From Acinetobacter sp. NIPH 2100 (GTDB taxonomy: Bacteria > Pseudomonadota > Gammaproteobacteria > Pseudomonadales > Moraxellaceae): a DNA stretch of 64,000 nt. Every line of letters starts with the position of its first letter. Position 1 is the first letter of the stretch. The stretch is from the NCBI RefSeq assembly GCF_000369805.1, contig NZ_KB850224.1:3367149-3431148 (forward strand), read 5' to 3'. The notes beneath the pieces were generated by a model. That model ran no database searches, was not told where the DNA came from, and saw only the letters and a program-made list of their open reading frames with translations. Positions 8,405 to 18,472 of this stretch are shown piece by piece. The translations under genes were made by a program, and so were the position numbers.

Positions 8405-9670
8405 ATGCAAGACTCTATTCAAGACTACATGCAACACGTTGGTACTCAAGCGCGTCAGGCGTCTCGTGTTTTAACGAGTGCGTCGACCCATTTGAAAAAC
8501 CACGCCTTGTCTGCAATTTATACGGCTTTGGAAAATAATCAAGCACAAATTTTAGCAGCCAATCAAATTGATATGGACAATGGTCGTCAACGTCAACTCG
8601 ACAGTGCTTTGCTCGATCGTTTAGAACTGACCCCGGCTCGCTTCAAAGGCATGCTCCAAGGTTTAAAAGACGTCATTGCATTAGTTGACCCGATTGGTGA
8701 GATTACAGATCTTGCTTACCGTCCATCTGGCATTCAACTTGGAAAAATGCGTGTGCCTTTGGGTGTGATTGGGATGATCTATGAATCAAGACCGAACGTG
8801 ACACTTGAAGCAGCATCATTAGCCTTAAAATCAGGGAATGCCATTATTTTACGTGGCGGTTCAGAAGCCCTTGAATCAAATAAAGCCATTGCCGTTGCCA
8901 TTCAGCATGGCTTACAAATTTCAGGCTTGCCTGAACATGCCGTTCAAGTGATTGATACCCCTGACCGTGCTGCGGTTGGCCATTTGATTACCATGACTGA
9001 ATTTGTCGATGTGATTGTGCCACGTGGCGGTAAAAGCTTGATCGAACGCATCAGCAATGAAGCACGTATTCCTGTGATCAAACATTTAGATGGCAACTGC
9101 CATGTGTTTATTGAAGCACAAGCGGACTTACAAAAAGCGCTGCCGATCGCACTCAATTCAAAAACGCATCGCTATGGTGTCTGTAATGCCATGGAAACCT
9201 TATTGGTGGATGAAGCGATTGCGGAAGAGTTCTTGCCACGCATTGCTGAACTGTATGCTGAAAAGCAGGTTGAACTACGTGGTTGTGCTGAAACACAGCG
9301 TATTTTAGGTGTCTCTGTGAAGACAGCGACGGAAGAAGACTGGTATACCGAATATCTCGGTCCAATTCTTGCCATTAAAGTGGTTACAGGTATGGATGAA
9401 GCGATTGAACACATCAATAAGTATGGTTCACATCACACCGATGCCATTATTACTGAAAACTTTAGTCTAGCACGTGAGTTCTTGGCACGCGTGGATTCCA
9501 GTTCAGTGATGATTAATGCCTCAACCCGCTTTGCAGATGGTTTTGAATATGGTTTAGGTGCAGAAATCGGGATTTCAACCGATAAAATCCATGCCCGTGG
9601 CCCCGTTGGTCTTGAAGGCCTAACCTCACAAAAATGGATTGTTTTCGGTGATGGTCAAATCCGCCAATAA
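8405..9670 (+). CDS. proA: Gamma-glutamyl phosphate reductase
   Basis: The 421-residue enzyme makes glutamate-5-semialdehyde from gamma-glutamyl phosphate with NADPH, the second step of proline synthesis in the cytoplasm. The length fits the family (about 417 residues). The catalytic Cys lies in [11 protein letters not shown]. Other conserved stretches are [27 protein letters not shown] and the C-terminal [15 protein letters not shown] [13 protein letters not shown]. The internal ATG at 8405 gives the family N-terminus ([10 protein letters not shown]), whereas the longer frame from a TTG at 8297 adds a Cys/Phe-rich stretch unlike the family. No proB is adjacent, which is common when the two genes are unlinked. 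Confidence 0.94.
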   Translation: MQDSIQDYMQHVGTQARQASRVLTSASTHLKNHALSAIYTALENNQAQILAANQIDMDNGRQRQLDSALLDRLELTPARFKGMLQGLKDVIALVDPIGEITDLAYRPSGIQLGKMRVPLGVIGMIYESRPNVTLEAASLALKSGNAIILRGGSEALESNKAIAVAIQHGLQISGLPEHAVQVIDTPDRAAVGHLITMTEFVDVIVPRGGKSLIERISNEARIPVIKHLDGNCHVFIEAQADLQKALPIALNSKTHRYGVCNAMETLLVDEAIAEEFLPRIAELYAEKQVELRGCAETQRILGVSVKTATEEDWYTEYLGPILAIKVVTGMDEAIEHINKYGSHHTDAIITENFSLAREFLARVDSSSVMINASTRFADGFEYGLGAEIGISTDKIHARGPVGLEGLTSQKWIVFGDGQIRQ

Positions 9671-9694
9671 CAAAAAAGCGAATTCTGACACAAG

Positions 9695-9735
9695 AACACG
9701 ATAAAGGTCATTTATTTGATCTTTATCGTGTTTTT
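9695..9735 (+). terminator. Terminator after proA
   Basis: AACACGATAAAG (9695-9706) pairs with CTTTATCGTGTT (9721-9732), followed by a T run. Confidence 0.82.
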
Positions 9736-9966
9736 ATATATTTACATACAAAAAATAATGACAAAAGCAACAGATCAATCAAAAGAACGACGCATTTCCA
9801 AACTATACTGAATAGGTTGATTTATAAACGGGTTGTATAGGCTAAAGTCTATCTTCGCCAATACGAGATCCCATGTTAAAACATTGCGCTTGATTCCACT
9901 GCCTCATACGTTGCAGCAAGATCAAAGTGTTCATCATAAAATTTAAAATCTGTTAGGTGTTCAAAC

Positions 9967-11142
9967 GTGGCTATATCTGTATTAGTAATTAACTGTGGTT
10001 CATCATCAATCAAATACGCGCTCATTTCAGAACATCGTGAAGACCGTATTTATGGTTTGGCAGAAAATTTAGGGGCAGCCGACGCCCGCATTAAAGGCGT
10101 CACCCTTGGTGGCGAACCATTAGAGCTCTCGATTCCTTATGCAGATCATGCCAAAGCCCTTGAAACCTTGCTGGCACGTTTAGCCAATTACAATCCACAA
10201 GCGATTGGACACCGCGTCGTACACGGCGGCAATATCACCAAAGCAGAGCTATTAACACCAGAGCTGGTTGAGCGTATTGAAGCAGCGACGCCACTTGCTC
10301 CTCTGCACAACCCTGCTCATTTGATTGGAATTGAAGCCACCATGCGCTTGTTCCCGCAATTGCCTCAAGTTGCTGTATTTGATACTGCCTTCCACCAAAC
10401 CATGCCAGAACGCGCCTATCGCTATGCCCTGCCACAATATTTGTATACTGAACATCAAGTGCGTCGCTACGGTTTCCACGGTACCAGTCATGCGTATGTG
10501 ACTGAACGTGCCAGTGAACTTGCAGGCCATAAAAATCACGGCGGCTGGCTCAGTGCACATTTAGGTAATGGGAGTTCAACCTGTGCCGTATGGAATGGTC
10601 ATAGTGTCGATACGTCAATGGGCATGACGCCACTTGAAGGCGTCGTCATGGGAACCCGTAGTGGCGATGTCGACCCAAGCCTGCATTTATTCCTAGCCAG
10701 TAATTTAGGCTGGGATATTCAAAAAATTGACAGCATGTTAAATAAAGAAAGTGGCTTATTGGGCTTATCAGGTTTATCTAATGATATGCGTACGCTGGTT
10801 GAAGCTTCTGAAAATGGCCATGAAGGCGCAACCCTAGCCATTGAAGTGTTCTGCTATCGCTTAGCCAAGTCTTTATCGGCTTTAAGTTGCGGTTTACCGC
10901 ATCTTGATGGTTTAGTATTTACTGGTGGTATTGGCGAAAACTCAGCCTATGTGCGTGAAAAAACCTTGGGCTACCTCGCGCACTTTGGTTTAAAGTTCAG
11001 CAAAGAGAAAAATAATGCATTGCCGCGTGGCACGGAAGGCCGTATCGACAATGGTTCAGGTCCACAAATTTGGGTGATTCCGACCGATGAAGAGGGTCGT
11101 ATTGCCAAAGAAACACGCCAAGTGCTTGAACACACGATTTAA
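9967..11142 (+). CDS. ackA: Acetate kinase
   Basis: The 391-residue cytoplasmic enzyme interconverts acetate plus ATP and acetyl phosphate plus ADP. It shows both family signatures: [15 protein letters not shown] near the N-terminus (about residues 5-19) and [12 protein letters not shown] (about residues 167-178). ATPase-fold motifs [11 protein letters not shown] and [12 protein letters not shown] are also present. The start is GTG with AGG about 9 bases upstream; an ATG is not available in frame at this point. pta follows after 29 bases, so the two form an ackA-pta operon for overflow acetate production or acetate assimilation through acetyl phosphate. No terminator separates them. It ends with the family's conserved IPTDEE segment. 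Confidence 0.96.
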   Translation: MAISVLVINCGSSSIKYALISEHREDRIYGLAENLGAADARIKGVTLGGEPLELSIPYADHAKALETLLARLANYNPQAIGHRVVHGGNITKAELLTPELVERIEAATPLAPLHNPAHLIGIEATMRLFPQLPQVAVFDTAFHQTMPERAYRYALPQYLYTEHQVRRYGFHGTSHAYVTERASELAGHKNHGGWLSAHLGNGSSTCAVWNGHSVDTSMGMTPLEGVVMGTRSGDVDPSLHLFLASNLGWDIQKIDSMLNKESGLLGLSGLSNDMRTLVEASENGHEGATLAIEVFCYRLAKSLSALSCGLPHLDGLVFTGGIGENSAYVREKTLGYLAHFGLKFSKEKNNALPRGTEGRIDNGSGPQIWVIPTDEEGRIAKETRQVLEHTI

Positions 11143-11171
11143 TCAAAATATTAGATAATTTTAAGGTCACT

Positions 11172-13307
11172 ATGAATACGATTTTACTCATCCCGACAGG
11201 TGAAGGTGTTGGCTTGACTTCAGCCTGTCTAGGCATGATTTACGCGCTTGACTGTAAAGGCATCAATGCCGGTTTCTTAAAACCCTACTCTCAAATTGCA
11301 GATACCACTGTTGACCGTACCACGACGTTATATCGTCATTTATTTCAGCACTCATCCGCTGAACCCATTACCTATGAAAGATTAACTCAGTTGATTGCTT
11401 TAGGTGAAACCGATGAACTCCTTGAGGAGGCGGTTGCGCTACATCGTCAAATTTCAGCGGATCATGATGTGATTATCGTTGAAGGATTGGTACCGAATGG
11501 ACAAGATCATTTTGTCAGTGAAATCAATGCCGCACTTGCGCAAGCACTCGATGCCCAAGTGGTTTTGGTCAGCACAGCTGATTTAGCAGACCCGCGTAAA
11601 ACAGCAGAAAGAGTTGATGCACATTTACGCCAGTTTGGCGGCGCAGCATCAGCACGCACCACAGGTGTCCTGTTTATGCGTACCAAGGGACTACCAGAAG
11701 GCACTGCTGCAATTCCACTCACACTTGATCCAAGTCTGCGTCTCGATCAGCAAATCGATGCATTTGCCTTAGAATTGCAACGCTATAACCGCTTCATGGG
11801 AACTGATGAGTTACCGATTATTGGACTTGTTCCTTTCAGTAATACACTCAGCGTCCCGCGTAGTTTGGATATCGCATCCATTATCAAAGGCACGTGGTTA
11901 CATCAAGGTGAAGCTAAACAACGCCGTATTCTGCATACCAGTTTAATCGCTTCGAATATTGAATCTGAACTGCATAAATTCGTTGCAGGTGAGCTGATCA
12001 TTAGCGCATCACAACGAACTGATGCGATCTTGGCTGCTAGTCTTGCCAGCAGCAATGGTACGCCCTTAGCGGGTTTAGTGCTGACTGAGCAAGCAGCTCC
12101 AGCAAACAATGTGCTTGAGTTCTGCCAAACTGCGATTAAACACGGTTTACCGATCTTACATACACCGTTAGATACGTTGGAAACAGCACAACTACTGCAT
12201 CGTTTTGGTAATGAAATTCCAATTGATGATACTGAACGTGCCGAGCAAGTCACGCGATTTGTATCAAGTCATTTAGACAGCAACTGGCTGGATCAACATA
12301 CCCAGAACAATCTGCACCCTCGTCTGTCACCTTCCGCATTCCGCTATGAGTTGGTACAAAAATCCATTGCTGCGAAAAAACGGATCGTCCTGCCTGAAGG
12401 TGATGAGCCTCGTACCGTACAGGCTGCTGTCATCTGTCAAACCCGCGGTATCGCACAATGTATTTTATTGGCGAAACCTGAATCGGTTGCCGAGGTTGCA
12501 AAAGCACGCGGTATTCAATTGCCAGCAGATTTACAAATCATTGATCCAGACACTATCCGTGATCAATATATCGAGCCAATGGTGGAGCTGCGTAAAGGTA
12601 AACTTGATGCACTACAAGCCAAAGCACAACTGCAAGATACTGTGGTGCTTGGCACCATGATGTTGGCTCTAGATCAGGTCGATGGTCTCGTTTCAGGTGC
12701 AATCCATACTACCGCCAATACCGTGCGTCCGGCATTCCAGCTGATTAAGACCGCTCCGAATTACTCACTGGTATCATCCATTTTCTTTATGTTGTTGCCA
12801 GATGAAGTCTATGTCTATGGTGATTGTGCGATTAACCCAGACCCGAATGCCGAGCAACTTGCCGAAATTGCGATTCAATCCGCAGACTCAGCCAAAGCCT
12901 TTGGTCTAGACCCGCGTATTGCCATGATCAGTTATTCTACAGGTACTTCGGGTACAGGTGCTGATGTCGAGAAAGTGGCTGAAGCCACTAAAATTGCTCA
13001 ACAGCGTCGTCCTGATTTACTGATTGATGGTCCATTGCAATATGACGCTGCTTCGGTTGAAAGCGTAGGTCGTCAAAAAGCGCCTGATTCTCAAGTCGCT
13101 GGTCGTGCCAATGTGTTTATCTTCCCGGATCTGAATACAGGTAATACCACCTATAAAGCGGTACAACGTGCTGCCAATGTCGTGAGTGTTGGCCCGATGC
13201 TACAAGGCTTAAATAAACCTGTGAATGACTTATCTCGTGGTGCATTGGTCGATGATATTGTGTTTACCATTGCTCTAACGGCGATTCAGGCTAAACAACA
13301 AGATTAA
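11172..13307 (+). CDS. pta: Phosphate acetyltransferase (long form)
   Basis: The 711-residue enzyme converts acetyl-CoA and phosphate to acetyl phosphate, paired with AckA. It is the long enterobacterial-type Pta. An N-terminal P-loop-like domain (TGEGVGLTS, about residues 8-16) similar to BioD/CobQ comes first, then a DRTGG-like middle domain. The catalytic PTA_PTB domain occupies about the last 330 residues, starting near KKRIVLPEGDEPRT. Its later motifs include SYSTGTSGTG and GPLQYDAA. The long form is often allosterically controlled through the N-terminal part. The gene starts 29 bases after ackA and is followed by a strong terminator, so it closes the operon. Confidence 0.95.
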   Translation: MNTILLIPTGEGVGLTSACLGMIYALDCKGINAGFLKPYSQIADTTVDRTTTLYRHLFQHSSAEPITYERLTQLIALGETDELLEEAVALHRQISADHDVIIVEGLVPNGQDHFVSEINAALAQALDAQVVLVSTADLADPRKTAERVDAHLRQFGGAASARTTGVLFMRTKGLPEGTAAIPLTLDPSLRLDQQIDAFALELQRYNRFMGTDELPIIGLVPFSNTLSVPRSLDIASIIKGTWLHQGEAKQRRILHTSLIASNIESELHKFVAGELIISASQRTDAILAASLASSNGTPLAGLVLTEQAAPANNVLEFCQTAIKHGLPILHTPLDTLETAQLLHRFGNEIPIDDTERAEQVTRFVSSHLDSNWLDQHTQNNLHPRLSPSAFRYELVQKSIAAKKRIVLPEGDEPRTVQAAVICQTRGIAQCILLAKPESVAEVAKARGIQLPADLQIIDPDTIRDQYIEPMVELRKGKLDALQAKAQLQDTVVLGTMMLALDQVDGLVSGAIHTTANTVRPAFQLIKTAPNYSLVSSIFFMLLPDEVYVYGDCAINPDPNAEQLAEIAIQSADSAKAFGLDPRIAMISYSTGTSGTGADVEKVAEATKIAQQRRPDLLIDGPLQYDAASVESVGRQKAPDSQVAGRANVFIFPDLNTGNTTYKAVQRAANVVSVGPMLQGLNKPVNDLSRGALVDDIVFTIALTAIQAKQQD

Positions 13308-13329
13308 ATCTACTATCAATCGAAATTTA

Positions 13330-13359
13330 AAAAAGCCCTTTTGATCGAAAGGGCTTTTT
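13330..13359. terminator. Bidirectional terminator after pta
   Basis: AAAAAGCCCTTT and AAAGGGCTTTTT form a 12-bp stem around TGATC[G]; it lies between convergent genes. Confidence 0.9.
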
Positions 13360-13361
13360 GA

Positions 13362-13970
13362 TTAGAGGTATTGAGCCAACCAGATGGTATGTCCCGTACA
13401 TTCAACATCTTCAGCAATCATTTTAATCAACTTAAACCCATTGTCTTGGAGCAACGTCTGATATTCCTCCACTGAGAGGCTGGCATGGTAAAGTGGCTCT
13501 CCAAATAGCGAGCCAATCGCCTCACCCTGCTCAGGGCCACTACTAAACATTAAAGCGGTTCCTGATTGTGCATATTCGGCAAAACGTTTAAACATCTTAC
13601 GTTGATCATCGGGTGTGAGATGAAAGAAACTATCCCACGCTAAAACCCCCTGAAACTTTTGTTCAGTAAAGTACTCCCGAAAATCTTGCTGCACCCAGAT
13701 ATGTTCAGGGAAAGACTGCCGTGCCATTTCAATCATGTATTCCGAAGCATCTACACCTGTTATCTGGTAGCCTTGCGCAATAAAATAGGCAGCAATCGGC
13801 TGCCCTGAACCGCAGCCCAAATCCAAAATATTTGCCGAGCTTGGTAACAAGCTTAGAAAACGATCGAGCCAAACTTTCTCAGATAGTCCCTTGCCTCGTA
13901 ATTCAATCCATTCCTGAGCATATATTTGATAGAGTTCAATAATATTCTGCGCTAGATGTTCCTTTACCAT
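13362..13970 (-). CDS. Class I SAM-dependent methyltransferase, small
   Basis: The 202-residue protein has a SAM-binding motif I, ILDLGCGSGQPIA (about residues 48-60), an acidic ribose-binding loop GVDASEYMI, and a motif IV region VLAWDSFFHL. The pattern is typical of the Methyltransf_25/11 type acting on small molecules. The ribosome binding site upstream is weak. The gene ends immediately after the pta terminator and is transcribed toward it. A 56-base gap separates it from the upstream EamA transporter gene in the same direction, so they may be co-transcribed. The substrate is unknown. Confidence 0.78.
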   Translation of the reverse strand: MVKEHLAQNIIELYQIYAQEWIELRGKGLSEKVWLDRFLSLLPSSANILDLGCGSGQPIAAYFIAQGYQITGVDASEYMIEMARQSFPEHIWVQQDFREYFTEQKFQGVLAWDSFFHLTPDDQRKMFKRFAEYAQSGTALMFSSGPEQGEAIGSLFGEPLYHASLSVEEYQTLLQDNGFKLIKMIAEDVECTGHTIWLAQYL

Positions 13971-14026
13971 TTTTATTGCCTCTATCGTGAATCACCAATT
14001 CCAGAATAATCAATCTATCAAAAAAC

Positions 14027-14941
14027 TTAACAAGACTCAGGCTTATTCAAGGTTTGGATTTTCTTAGTTTTCGGCCCTTTTACAAAGAAAATCGCATTAC
14101 CACATAAAATCAATATCACACCAATCACCGCATTCATTTGCCATTGATAACCTTCCCATACTGTCGAAATTACCAAAGCAACCAAAGGAAATAACAAAGT
14201 ACTATAGGCCGCCTTACCTGCGCCAATCCGTCCGACCAAATAGAAATAGGCAGTAAAACCAATCACCGAACCAAAGATAGCTAAATACAATAAAGCACTC
14301 ACTGCACTAAATTGCATACTTGGAAAAAAGTCATCCTGTCTCAACCATGAAATCACAGCCATCAACAACGAGCCATACAACATGGCATACGCATTGGTGG
14401 TGAAAATATCTAGCCCATGTTTTTGATGGCGAGTACTGATCATATTCCCTAAAGAAAAACCATAGGTTCCTAAAATGCACAGTCCAATACCAATCAATGT
14501 ATTGCTATTTAAAGTGGTGCCCACCACGTCATGCCAAAATAAGGCAATAATGCCAAGTACACCGAGTAAAGCTGCTGGATAAAAACGTGTTGATACTTGC
14601 TGAGCAAAGAATAATTTAGCGTTAATGGTATTAAAAATCACAGCCATGGAAAAAATCACGGCCTCCAAACCACTGCTAATATATTGTACGGCATAGTAGA
14701 AACAGACGAAGTTAAAACCAAAAATACAACAGGCCTGTAACATACAAAACAGATGGTCTTTACCAGCCAGTTTCTGTAACTTGCGGCTCAAAGCGACGAA
14801 AGCAAATAACACCATGGCGGAAATAAAAAAACGCCAAAACACCGCAACACTGGCCGAAATTCCACTTTGCTGTTGCAGCGTAATTGCAATCCATGTTGTT
14901 CCCCAGATCACCACAACCAAAGCATATAACAGCGCATTCAT
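14027..14941 (-). CDS. EamA (DMT) family transporter
   Basis: The 304-residue membrane protein appears to have ten hydrophobic segments arranged as two EamA repeats. The first repeat starts at the N-terminus with VVVIWGTTWIAI, the family's opening motif. The second starts around GIGLCILGTYGFSLGN. DMT/EamA proteins export or import amino acids, nucleosides or other small metabolites across the inner membrane. A divergent AraC-type regulator lies 184 bases away, and the same arrangement occurs again at 53002-54818, suggesting regulator-controlled efflux. The substrate is not predictable. The short basic tail after the last segment is soluble. Confidence 0.85.
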   Translation of the reverse strand: MNALLYALVVVIWGTTWIAITLQQQSGISASVAVFWRFFISAMVLFAFVALSRKLQKLAGKDHLFCMLQACCIFGFNFVCFYYAVQYISSGLEAVIFSMAVIFNTINAKLFFAQQVSTRFYPAALLGVLGIIALFWHDVVGTTLNSNTLIGIGLCILGTYGFSLGNMISTRHQKHGLDIFTTNAYAMLYGSLLMAVISWLRQDDFFPSMQFSAVSALLYLAIFGSVIGFTAYFYLVGRIGAGKAAYSTLLFPLVALVISTVWEGYQWQMNAVIGVILILCGNAIFFVKGPKTKKIQTLNKPESC

Positions 14942-15125
14942 TTCTTTTTAAACCACACTTAATCACGACGAACGCTATTTTGCGAGATTTGATGACTTGA
15001 GTTCTTGCACAATCTTGCGGTGATTGTCATAGATTTGCGTTTTTCTAAGAACTTTTTGACCAGATGACAAAACTGGCCGAACGTTCTACACTAAACTGGA
15101 TCATATTTGGCACTGCGTATAGAAG

Positions 15126-15986
15126 ATGAAATATCAGATTCTAGATCAATTACAGCAATATAAAGCGCAATTGCTCGACTCGGTTGAACTGGGTTCGGGT
15201 ATGCAGTTGGCCATGTGGCAAAATAACCAAGATCGTGTCAGTGTCTGTAGCAATCACCATACATTGAGTATGTATATTCAAGGCGGTTATGAAAGCTACC
15301 AAAAGACGCCGCAGGGCTGGCACAACGGTGGCGGTCCAGATCGAATGTGTCTGATGCCACAGGATTTTGAGTCGACTTGGGATCTACGTGATCCACTCAG
15401 ATTTGTGCATCTTTACTATACGGAGCAGCACCTACAACGGGTGGCTGAACAAGTTTGGGATCGAGAACCTAGCCAGATTATTTTAAATCCGCAGATTTTT
15501 GTGGCAGATGCACAAATTTCCATGATCTATCGGCACTTCTTACTCAACGGCGCATGGCAAAACCGAGAAAATCATTTGCAGATGAGTACTGCGACCACGT
15601 TACTCCTCAATCACCTGATCAAAAATTATAGTCATGCACAATGGCAAGCACCTGAGGTCAAAGGTGGACTGTCCCCTTATGTGCTTAAGCAGTTATTAGA
15701 ATGGATTGATCAACATCTCCATCTCAGCTTGACCTTGTCTGACTTGGCTCAACAGGCACAATTGAGTGAGTATCACTTTGCTCATATGTTTAAGCAATCG
15801 ATGCAGATGCCACCACATCAATATGTAATGCAACGCCGCCTAGAACTGGTACATCAAGCCCTTGAACAAAGTACCGCGAATCTGACAGAGATCGCAGTGC
15901 AATATGGTTTTAGTTCAAGCAGCCATTTTAGCCATCGCTTTAAGAAACAGTTTGGCTATTCTCCATCCCAAATCAGAAAAAACTAA
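15126..15986 (+). CDS. AraC family transcriptional regulator
   Basis: The 286-residue protein has an N-terminal effector-binding part without a recognisable signature and a C-terminal AraC/XylS DNA-binding domain over the last hundred residues. The first helix-turn-helix is in LTLSDLAQQAQLSEYHFAHM, and the second in LTEIAVQYGFSSSSHFSHRF, which matches the AraC signature. It ends KKQFGYSPSQIRK, also typical. The gene is divergent from the EamA transporter gene and probably regulates it from the shared 184-base region. The inducer is unknown. Confidence 0.88.
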   Translation: MKYQILDQLQQYKAQLLDSVELGSGMQLAMWQNNQDRVSVCSNHHTLSMYIQGGYESYQKTPQGWHNGGGPDRMCLMPQDFESTWDLRDPLRFVHLYYTEQHLQRVAEQVWDREPSQIILNPQIFVADAQISMIYRHFLLNGAWQNRENHLQMSTATTLLLNHLIKNYSHAQWQAPEVKGGLSPYVLKQLLEWIDQHLHLSLTLSDLAQQAQLSEYHFAHMFKQSMQMPPHQYVMQRRLELVHQALEQSTANLTEIAVQYGFSSSSHFSHRFKKQFGYSPSQIRKN

Positions 15987-16134
15987 AATCCAAAGACGAT
16001 CTCTTGTTGCTGTAATTTAAATCGAAGATTCACTTTAGACCTTTAGCCAAATATACGCTAAAACTCCCACATTCATTCCTTTTTGTCATATAATTTAGCC
16101 CGCCAGCTAATCGCCCGCTCAAGAGAAATTTGAT

Positions 16135-17661
16135 ATGACAACGATCATCAAACAAGATGACTTGATTACATCAATCAAGGATGCCCTGCAGTTTATTTCT
16201 TACTATCACCCACAAGACTTCATCCAAGCGATGAGCCGTGCATATGATCGTGAAGAGAACAAAGCCGCAAAAGATGCTATTGCACAGATCCTCATCAACT
16301 CACGTATGTGTGCTGAAGGTCACCGACCAATCTGTCAAGATACTGGTATTGTTAACGTTTTCCTTGAAGTTGGCTTAGATGTTAAATTCGATTTAACCAT
16401 GAGCTTGGATGATGCAGTCAACGAAGGTGTACGCCAAGGTTACCTAGAAAACTCAAACGTACTTCGTGCTTCAGTTTTAGCAGATCCAGCTTTTGGTCGT
16501 AAGAATACCAAAGACAATACGCCTGCCGTAATCCACTACAAACTCGTACCTGGTCATAAAGTGGATATTACTGTAGCTGCAAAAGGTGGCGGTTCAGAAA
16601 ATAAATCTAAACTTGCGATGTTAAACCCATCTGATTCAATCGTGGATTGGGTACTTAAAACTGTTCCGACCATGGGTGCAGGTTGGTGTCCACCAGGTAT
16701 GCTCGGTATTGGTATCGGTGGTACTGCTGAAAAAGCCATGATGCTTGCAAAAGAAGCACTCATGGAAGAAATCAACATGGACGAATTACTTCGTCGTGGC
16801 CCACAAAGCAAAATGGAAGAACTCCGTATCGAGATCTTCGAGAAAGTAAATGCATTGGGTATTGGTGCGCAAGGTCTTGGTGGTTTAACCACTGTTCTGG
16901 ATATTAAAATCAAGGATTACCCATGCCACGCAGCAGGTAAGCCAGTCGGTATGATTCCAAACTGTGCTGCAACTCGTCACGCACACTTCCAGTTAGACGG
17001 TTCAGGTGTTGCGCATATTCAGGCACCAAAACTTGAAGATTACCCTGCTGTGACTTGGGATTCTTCTCAATCGAAGCGTGTCAACCTTGATACCATTACA
17101 CAAGAAGAAATGAATGCCTGGAAACCAGGTGATACATTATTGTTGAACGGTACTATTTATACAGGTCGTGATGCAGCCCATAAACGCATGGTCGACATGT
17201 TAAATAATGGCGAAGAACTGCCAGTCGATCTAAAAGGTAAATTCATTTACTACGTAGGTCCTGTTGATCCAGTTGGTGATGAAGTGGTTGGTCCTGCTGG
17301 TCCTACAACCGCAACCCGTATGGATAAGTTTACTCGTCAAGTTTTAGAAGCGACTGGTTTGTTCGGTATGATCGGTAAAGCAGACCGTGGTCCTGCTGCA
17401 ATTGAAGCAATCAAAGATAACAAAGCAACGTATCTGATGGCCGTTGGTGGTGCAGCTTACCTCGTATCTAAAGCAGTACGTGAAGCGGAAGTGGTTGCTT
17501 TTGCTGACTTAGGTATGGAAGCAATCTACAAATTCGTAGTTGAAGATATGCCTGTCTCTGTTGCGGTTGATGTGAATGGAACATCGATTCATGCGACTGC
17601 GCCAAAAATCTGGCAAGCGAAAATTGGTAAGATTCCAGTGGTTGACGCAGCTGCATCATAA
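16135..17661 (+). CDS. fumA: Class I fumarate hydratase
   Basis: The 508-residue iron-sulfur fumarase converts fumarate and malate in the citric acid cycle. Cysteines that can ligate the oxygen-sensitive 4Fe-4S cluster sit in PICQDTG (about residue 63-69), AGWCPPGMLGIGIGG and IPNCAATRH. The C-terminal half carries the beta domain (YYVGPVDPVGDEVVGPAGPTT, TRMDKFT), so both fumarase domains are in one chain as in FumA/FumB. It is slightly shorter than the E. coli enzymes. A strong terminator follows. The gene stands alone between an AraC regulator and DUF2059 genes. Class II fumarase (FumC) would be the oxygen-stable alternative and is not in this window. Confidence 0.93.
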   Translation: MTTIIKQDDLITSIKDALQFISYYHPQDFIQAMSRAYDREENKAAKDAIAQILINSRMCAEGHRPICQDTGIVNVFLEVGLDVKFDLTMSLDDAVNEGVRQGYLENSNVLRASVLADPAFGRKNTKDNTPAVIHYKLVPGHKVDITVAAKGGGSENKSKLAMLNPSDSIVDWVLKTVPTMGAGWCPPGMLGIGIGGTAEKAMMLAKEALMEEINMDELLRRGPQSKMEELRIEIFEKVNALGIGAQGLGGLTTVLDIKIKDYPCHAAGKPVGMIPNCAATRHAHFQLDGSGVAHIQAPKLEDYPAVTWDSSQSKRVNLDTITQEEMNAWKPGDTLLLNGTIYTGRDAAHKRMVDMLNNGEELPVDLKGKFIYYVGPVDPVGDEVVGPAGPTTATRMDKFTRQVLEATGLFGMIGKADRGPAAIEAIKDNKATYLMAVGGAAYLVSKAVREAEVVAFADLGMEAIYKFVVEDMPVSVAVDVNGTSIHATAPKIWQAKIGKIPVVDAAAS

Positions 17662-17680
17662 ATAATATTCATACAATTCA

Positions 17681-17713
17681 AATAGCCGAATCATCGTATT
17701 CGGCTATTTTTTT
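17681..17713 (+). terminator. Terminator after fumA
   Basis: AATAGCCGAAT (17681-17691) pairs with ATTCGGCTATT (17698-17708) and is followed by a T run. A related but different hairpin precedes the second DUF2059 gene. Confidence 0.9.
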
Positions 17714-17768
17714 GCCTACTGCTTCTGCTAAATTTAAACCTATAAACTTCTAAATCATCATATCAATT

Positions 17769-18308
17769 ATGCTTACAAACATCGCTAAATGCCTCTTAGG
17801 ATGCTATCTTACAATTACTTTTCAATATGCTTCCGCATCTCCTGCAAAATCAAACTCTATTAAAGAGTTACTCCAACTTATTGATATTCAGAGTACAATC
17901 CAAATAGAGTTAAATGCGCTGCAACCTTCTATTGATCGCAATGCTGAAAGACTATTAATAAAGCAATTAAATAAAGAGAAACTTTCCACAGTTGATGAAC
18001 ATTTAGCAGTAGTCCAAATTGGACAACTATTTAAAAATACTACTGAACAATTTTTTCAACATCCCACAACAATGAGAGAAATTGAGAATATTTATGCAAA
18101 AAACCTTAGCGAAGAAGAAATACAATTTTATATTCAATTTCTCAAAACACCTAATGGCTCTAACATACATAAAAAACTTAGTGTATTAAACCCGCAGATA
18201 CTTCAATATTTAAATATTATGCATAATCAGGCATGGAAAGACCCAAAACAATTAGAGCAATTTCAAAATCAAATAAATAAAATCATTCAACCGCTCCGAG
18301 TAGAATAA
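17769..18308 (+). CDS. DUF2059 exported protein (first copy)
   Basis: The 179-residue protein has an N-terminal signal peptide (LLGCYLTITFQYASA, cleavage before SPAKS). The mature part is helical and shows the DUF2059 motif around YAKNLSEEEIQFYIQFLKTPNGS (about residues 114-136). It is unusually AT-rich for the window. DUF2059 proteins are periplasmic with unknown function. A close paralogue follows at 18473 and shares the order ASPA..., KEL-L-L, DEHLAV, LSEEEIQ and FLKTP. The ribosome binding site before the ATG is poor (nearby sequence is AT-only), so translation may be weak. Confidence 0.78.
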   Translation: MLTNIAKCLLGCYLTITFQYASASPAKSNSIKELLQLIDIQSTIQIELNALQPSIDRNAERLLIKQLNKEKLSTVDEHLAVVQIGQLFKNTTEQFFQHPTTMREIENIYAKNLSEEEIQFYIQFLKTPNGSNIHKKLSVLNPQILQYLNIMHNQAWKDPKQLEQFQNQINKIIQPLRVE

Positions 18309-18374
18309 GAACGAGTTATGCATATTCTTGCTTTAAATAAGATTCTTCTAATATTTATATATCAATAGACCCTA

Positions 18375-18420
18375 TACAAATCAAATAGCTGAGTCACTGA
18401 ACTCTGCTATTTGATTTGTA
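18375..18420. repeat. 15-bp perfect inverted repeat between the DUF2059 genes
   Basis: TACAAATCAAATAGC (18375-18389) and its exact complement (18406-18420) flank a loop that itself can pair GAGT with ACTC. No T run follows, so termination on its own is doubtful. Sequence around it (CAAATAGC, then GCTTCTGCTAAATT) matches the region after fumA. Confidence 0.7.
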
Positions 18421-18472
18421 TGGGGCTTCTGCTAAATTATAAAAAAGACGAGAACAATAAGGCGGTCTATAG

